Source: Globodera rostochiensis
Lineage: Eukaryota; Nematoda; Chromadorea; Rhabditida; Heteroderidae
NCBI GenBank assembly: GCA_018350325.1
Contig: JAEVLN010000013.1
Coordinates: 310,001-374,000 of the forward strand
Reading direction: 5' to 3'
Length of the DNA stretch: 64,000 nt
Of this stretch, positions 58,816 to 64,000 are shown piece after piece. Under the pieces are notes generated by a model. It was given only the letters and a program-made list of their open reading frames with translations. It had not been told where the DNA came from and ran no database searches. The position numbers were made by a program, and so were the translations under genes. How positions within the stretch are numbered: the first letter of the stretch is position 1; every line of letters starts with the position of its first letter.

Positions 58816-59798
58816 TCTTTATATAAGGAAATAGGGGGGGGCCCGATTTGTATGGGCTTGCGACAACTCAGTTCGCAACTGATCGCTTCGGTCCCGCTAC
58901 CTTTTTTGTAGAGGATCTCAAGGCGCAACTTTTGAACCTGGCAGAAAAAAATCGTCATGAACATTTTTTTCGAGAAAAACCGGTTTGAAGTTTTGAGCTG
59001 GTGCGTTTTTTGTGGTTTTTCGATTTGAGCGTATTGAAGCCGAATGTGCAGCTGTTTAGTGTTGCTTACGAAAAGATGGAGCAAACGCTGCTGCATCTTT
59101 TAAAAAAAAAATTGTGACTCTAGCATGAAGTTGAAGGGGTACACGGCGCTGAGGCCGGTACGAGCTTCAAACCGGTTTGGGCTGGGCCCTCAGTAGTATA
59201 AGGGGCCAGTGTGTTTTTTGAGGAGAAAAGTTTAAGCCTAAATAGGTTAGGGTGGGGTAGTTTGACATGCTGATTCCAGAAAATAAAAAATTTTTGCCCT
59301 ATGACAAAGTGTCGACAAGTTATGTGACAAAGTGTCTAATGGCTGGGGGAGGCCTGGAAATGTGGGGGAGAGTTGGGGGGAGGTTGGAATAGGGCGTTTC
59401 AGTGCTAAGACAAAGTGTCGAAAAAATGGACAAAGTGTCTAAAAGGGGAAAATGCGGGCGGGCGAGCGCGCGAAGCGCGCGGAGCGAGTTCACGGAATGT
59501 GGTGTGGGGAAAGGGGCCATGCCCGGGGACAAATGCGGGCGGGCGAGCGCGCGAAGCGCGCGGAGCGAGTTCACGGAATGTGGAGGGGGGTAAGGGGCCA
59601 TGCCCGGTGTCTAAGGGCGGGCGAGCGCGCGAAGCGCGCGGAGCGAGTTCACGGAATATTAGGGAAACAAAATGTCTCATAAAATTATGAAAAAAAATAA
59701 AATTTTGGAAAAAAATTTGTTTTCAAAATTTTTTTCTTGCCTCAAAACCGCTAGAGACAGCCCTCTTCTATTCCCATGCATGCCCGCGTCTCCACTAG
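58816..59798 (+). mobile_element. Non-autonomous Helitron-like unit, third subfamily, 0.98 kb
   Basis: Starts TCTTTATATAAGGAAATAGG and ends TCTCCACTAG. It has GACAAAGTGTC words at about 59,303-59,335 and 59,409-59,435 and the GCGCGCGAAGCGCGC minisatellite at 59,450-59,660. Confidence 0.55.
59450..59660. repeat. Minisatellite with GCGCGCGAAGCGCGC, three copies
   Basis: A roughly 80-bp unit: GGGCGGGCGAGCGCGCGAAG, then CGCGCGGAGCGAGTTCACGG and a G-rich tail with GGGGCCATGCCCGG. Frames across it are repeat artefacts. Confidence 0.92.
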
Positions 59799-59800
59799 TA

Positions 59801-60788
59801 TCTTTATATAAAGAAATAGGGGGGGGCCCGATTTCAAGCGGCAGGTCACAAGCGAATTCGCAACCGATCGCTTCGGTCCTGCTACCTTTTTTGTAGAGGA
59901 GCTCAAGGCGCATCTTTTGAACCTGGCAGAATAATTTGGCAATAGCCTTTTATTTTTTGTAAAATCGCTTTGAAGTTTTTAGCTGGTGGATTTTTTGCGG
60001 TTTTTCGATTTGAGCACCTGGAAGCCGAATGTGCAGCTGTTTAGTGTTGCTTACGAAAAGATGGAGCAAGCGATGCTGCATCTTTTAAAAAAAAATTTGT
60101 GGCTCTAGCACAAAGTTGAAGGGGTACACGGCGCTGAGGCCGGTACGAGCTTCAAACCGGTTTGGGCGCGGCCGTCAGTAGTATAAGGGGACAGTGTGTT
60201 TTTTGAGGAGAAAAGTTTAAGCCTAAATAGGTTAGGGTTGGGTAGTTTGACATGCTGATTCCAGAAAATAAAAAATTTTTGTTCTAAGACAAAGTGTCGA
60301 CAAGTTATGTGACAAAGTGTCTAATGGCTGGGGGAGGCCGGGAAATGTGGGCGAGAGTTGGGGGGAGGTTGGAATAGGTCAATTTGGTGGTAAGACAAAG
60401 TGTCGAAAAAATGGACAAAGTGTCAAAAAGCGGAAAATGCGGGCGGGCGAGCGCGCGAAGCGCGCGGAGCGAGTTCACGGAATGTGGTGGGGGGTAAGGG
60501 GCCATGCCCGGGGGTACTGGCGGGCGGGCAAGCGCGCGAAGCGCGCAAAGCGAGTTCACGGAATGTGGAGGGGGGAAAGGGGCCATGCCCGGTGTCTAAG
60601 GGCGGGCGAGCGCGCGAAGCGCGCGGAGCGAGTTCACGGAATATTAGGGAAACAAAATGTCTCATAAAATTATGAAAAAAATAAAATTAAAAAAAAAAAT
60701 TTTTTTTGCACAAAATTTTTTTGTTTCCTCAAAACCGCTAGAGACAGCGTTCCCGGTCACACGCCATGCATGCCCGCGTCTCCACTAG
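59801..60788 (+). mobile_element. Non-autonomous Helitron-like unit, third subfamily, 0.99 kb
   Basis: A close copy of 58,816-59,798, with the minisatellite at 60,430-60,650 and an identical tail TCTCCACTAG. Confidence 0.55.
60430..60650. repeat. Minisatellite with GCGCGCGAAGCGCGC, three copies
   Basis: Same unit as 59,450-59,660. The middle copy reads AAGCGCGCGAAGCGCGCAAA, a change that still leaves the inner hairpin paired. Confidence 0.92.
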
Positions 60789-62714
60789 TTATCTGTATAT
60801 AAAAAAAACGGGGAGGCCCATCCTAAATCAAGTTGGATCATCATCTCTTCCCGCATGTAGAGCTTAGCTTTTTTTTTTAATCGAAAGAGGAGCTCATTTA
60901 GAAACTTTTGAACCCCGCAGAATAAAATGACTATTAACATTTATTTTTGGCAAAATGCCGTCGAACATTTTTAGCGCAGGTCCGCCCCTGTGCTGGCCGC
61001 CCTTTGACCCCCCCACAACTTTTTTGCGCGCATCACCACCCAAATGGTACTGCTTACGCATACGTAGTGCACGGGACGGCGCACATTCTGCCACCCGCCC
61101 TGTACTTCTCCGACCGATGTGGCACCCGCTACGCTAAATGACTGAAAGTGCCGAAAATGGCACTTTTTTACTTTTCCCGGAATAGCGTGCGCAGCGTCCA
61201 CCCTACCGCCAATTGTTCGCCCAACGAAATGTACAGCTTGACGAGCTGCATCTTTTGACCTGTCAACCATGTACAGCGCGATGGCACGAGCCGAGCTGTG
61301 CCCAGCCAAAGTGCCAAAAACGGCTTTGCCCTTCCCCTGGGCCGAACTCGCTTCATTTTATGCGCAGCCATATGAAACAAAGTTTGCTGGATTCGCCGTA
61401 AAATTTCCTACAACTCTTCTTCACATCCCTGAACTGCTTGAACAAGTTGAAGGGGTGTTTTGATGGCTGAACTGTTTTATGGGTATAATGACACTGGCGG
61501 TGACTTGGATGTGCTCTAGCCCCCCCTGGGGCCCCCTGGGGTTCAAATCCGCCCAACTGAAAATGTTTTTTTTGGCTTTTTTACGCAACAATATGGCTGG
61601 GGAAATATTTTTAATAAATATAACAAATTTTTCTGCATCTTTTAAAATTAAATTCCTCTATGTGGAGGCAAAATATGAATTGCTAAAAAAATAAAACATC
61701 AAAAAAATGCAATTAAATTCATTTTTGTTGCGTATAAAAACGCGAAGCCTTCCGCAAAATGTCTACATTGCTTATTAAATATTCCTACATCCTCCAGAAC
61801 AGATTGCAGCTCATTATGCAAAAATAAAATTTTTTTCAAAATTTGGCCAAAATTTCGCCCCCCTCAAATTTGAATAAACCTTTCAAAATTCATAACTCTC
61901 TTCAAACTTATGCTTTTCACATCAAATAAATCTTATTAAATGTAGAAAATTATGCTCTATTTTTTATGCCTAATACAATTTCGGGTTGTTTACTAGGAAC
62001 AAAGATTTGGCTAATTTTTGGGATTTTTTTCAAATTTCCTTAAAAAATCCATAACTTTTTATGGGCCAAAGCTTATCGCAATCTAATTACTTAGTAAAAG
62101 AGCTAATTTTACGCTCTACAAATGTTTACTTGAGTTCAAGTTTCTATCTTTGCTCACTCTTGAGTTATAGTGAAAAAACTGATTTTGGTTTCACCGACCA
62201 AAGGGGGTACCCTTTGGTGGCCTTCAGCGCACATTGTCTGAGCCATAACTCCGCCAGTTTAGGTCCAAATCGAACAAACTTTTTTTTGTTAAAATCAGCG
62301 TTTTTTTCTCATTTTAAACAGCTAATGTTTGCTGAATAAAAGAGAAAAAGAAAAATTTTAATTTTCCCATTTTTTGACCTAAAATGTTTGAATCATATCT
62401 TTGCCAGTTTTATCACCAGCTTCTCAAACTTTTTTTGGTTATAATCTGCATTTAATGCTTATTCTAAACATATAAACTTTGTTGCACAAAAGTGGAAAAG
62501 AAAATTTTGACTTTTTTGCTTTTTTGACCTAAAATGTTTGGCTGAACTGCTTGAACAAGCTGAGCTGGTGCGTTGCCCCTTACAATGTTTTATGGCTGTA
62601 ATGGTGCCGGCGGTATCTTGGATGTGCGCTAGCCGCCTTGCTCCCCCCCCCCCCTTGGGGTTCAGAACCGCCGGCCTGAAAATGTTTGTTTTACATTTTT
62701 AAGCATAGAAATAG

Positions 62715-62990
62715 GACGAGTGGGCGGAGCCGCCCGCTGTTATGCGAGCGGGGGGAAGGTGGGCGGAGCCGACCGCTGTTAAGAGAGGGGGGGGAAGGTT
62801 GCGGAGCTGATCGCTTTTAAGAGGGTGGGGGGAAGGTGGGCGGAGCCGACCGCTGTTAAGAGAGCGGGGGCCAGATGGGCGGCGGCCTCCCTACCCCCCC
62901 CCCCCCCCCGACTGGCCGTTGTTAAGCGAGCGAGGGGAGAGTGGGCGGCGGTGCCGGCCGCCGATAAGCGCGCAGGGGGAGAGTGCGCGG
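62715..62990. repeat. GC-rich minisatellite, second copy
   Basis: Counterpart of 55,255-55,520 with small length differences in the G and C runs. Confidence 0.88.
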
Positions 62991-63604
62991 CATCGCCCGC
63001 GGAAACAATCCAACGCACAAGTAAAGCCCAGCTCTTCCTGCACTTGGAGGGCTGCTTTTTTTTTTAATCGAAAGAGGAGATCATTTAGAAACTTTTGAAC
63101 CGCGTCGATTCAAATCGCCCCAAAGAAAATTTTTTGCAAAATCGCTTCAAAGTTTTGAGGTGGTGGATTTTTTTGGGTTTTTTGATTTGAGCGTATTGAA
63201 GCCGAATGTGTAGCTGCTTGGCGTCGCTTACGAAAAGATGGAGCAAGCGCTGCTGCATCTTTTAAAAAAAAAATTGTGACTCTAGCACAAAGTTGAAGGT
63301 GTGCACGGCGCTGAGGCCGGTACGAGCTTCGAAAACCGGGCGCGCCGGGGCCCTCAGTAGTGTTAGGTGCAAGAGTGTTTTTTGAGGAGAAAAGTTTAAG
63401 CCTAAATAGGTTAGGGTGGGGTAGTTTGATATGCTGATTCCAGAAAAAAAAAATTTTTTTCTCTAGGACAAAGTGTCGACAAGTTATGTGACAAAGTGTC
63501 TAATGGCTGGGGGAGGGTGGGAATTGTTGTGGAGAGTTTGGGGCAAGTTAGAATTTGTTGTTTTTCACTTAAGACAAAGTGTCAAAAAAATGGACAAAAC
63601 GTCT

Positions 63605-63780
63605 AAAGTGGGCGAAGCCCGCACTAAGCGAGCGAAGCGAGCGTAGGGAAGGGTGGGTGCGGGCGAAGCCCGCACTAAGCGAGCGAAGCGAGCGTAGGGA
63701 AGGGTGGGTGCGGGCGAAGCCCGCACTAAGCGAGCGAAGCGAGCGTAGGGAAGGGTGGGAGGGCGCGGGCGAAGCCCGCA
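63605..63780. repeat. Minisatellite with GCGGGCGAAGCCCGC, about three copies
   Basis: A 58-bp unit: GGGCGAAGCCCGCACTAAGC, then GAGCGAAGCGAGCGTAGGGA and AGGGTGGGTGC. GCGGGC-GAA-GCCCGC is a perfect hairpin with a GAA loop. Confidence 0.92.
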
Positions 63781-64000
63781 ATATATGAAAAAAAATTTTT
63801 TACGGCATGCATAGCATTACGAGCCGCCTCTTTTGAGCTATCAACCATGCACAGCGTGATGCCGTGAGTCGAGCTGTGCCCAGCCAAAGTGCCAAAAACG
63901 GCACTGGCCTTCTCCTGGGTGGAACTCGCTTCATTTTATGCGCAGCCTCCTGAAACAAAGTCCGCTGGATTTGCCGTAAAATTTGCTACAACTCTTCTTC

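Larger units (their letters stand above)
60792..64000 (+). mobile_element. Helitron-like unit, second subfamily, runs off the window
   Basis: Starts TCTGTATATAAAAAAAACGG. After the shared 1.45 kb it holds two diverged 150-bp units (62,280-62,530), the GC-rich block (62,655-63,020), a third-subfamily body without its start (about 63,060-63,600), a 58-bp minisatellite and a partial repeat of 57,590-57,785 at 63,800-64,000. No end is visible. Confidence 0.45.

Noticed and set aside
59320..60675. Frames rich in ERAKRAERVHG
   Set aside because: Readings of the GCGCGAAGCGCGC minisatellite.

Overview
The window is AT-rich eukaryotic DNA and most likely nematode. The coding parts are broken by very short introns (mostly about 40-50 bp, GT..AG), and the polymerase, F-box and Helitron proteins are of metazoan type. 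I cannot name the species. Almost everything recognisable is mobile DNA; the host contribution seems limited to scattered exon-like islands and one or two tRNA-like sequences.

Layout. 1-6.9 kb: AT-rich flank with a few exon-like islands and a tRNA-like sequence. 6,928-22,708: a complete 15.8-kb Maverick/Polinton-type element. It has about 130-bp terminal inverted repeats beginning AG and ending CT, and a perfect 6-bp target duplication GCTATT. All its genes lie on the minus strand. It encodes a protein-primed family B DNA polymerase, three small zinc-ribbon/OB-fold proteins resembling parts of RPA, an F-box protein, two related coiled-coil proteins (one with a signal peptide), an AT-hook peptide, three small unrecognised or membrane proteins (one ending in PPPY), and a proline-rich protein with duplicated mini-exons. 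I find no integrase, capsid, packaging ATPase or maturation protease. 22.7-30.7 kb: AT-rich flank with tandem repeats and isolated exon-like pieces.

30.7-64 kb: a head-to-tail chain of Helitron-like units. Each begins TTATCT.TA.ATAA and ends near CATGCCCGCG....CTAG. The second unit (31,794-51,778, 20 kb) contains one very long multi-exon gene (38,852-50,258) with N-terminal zinc fingers, an HUH rolling-circle Rep domain, a Pif1-like helicase, a macro (ADP-ribose-binding) domain and an OTU cysteine protease, all in frame wherever I traced the splice junctions. The other units are non-coding derivatives built from the same head, 150-bp arrays, pyrimidine tracts and GC-rich minisatellites. These minisatellites repeatedly contain the GCGAAGC mini-hairpin.

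How the parts fit. In the Maverick, polymerase plus RPA-like proteins form a self-contained DNA replication set. The F-box, signal-peptide and membrane proteins look like host-interaction cargo that replaced the virion genes. In the Helitron chain the one autonomous unit could mobilise its non-coding neighbours, which share its ends. All gene models were spliced by eye, so exon boundaries are approximate and homology calls rest on motifs, not on searches.
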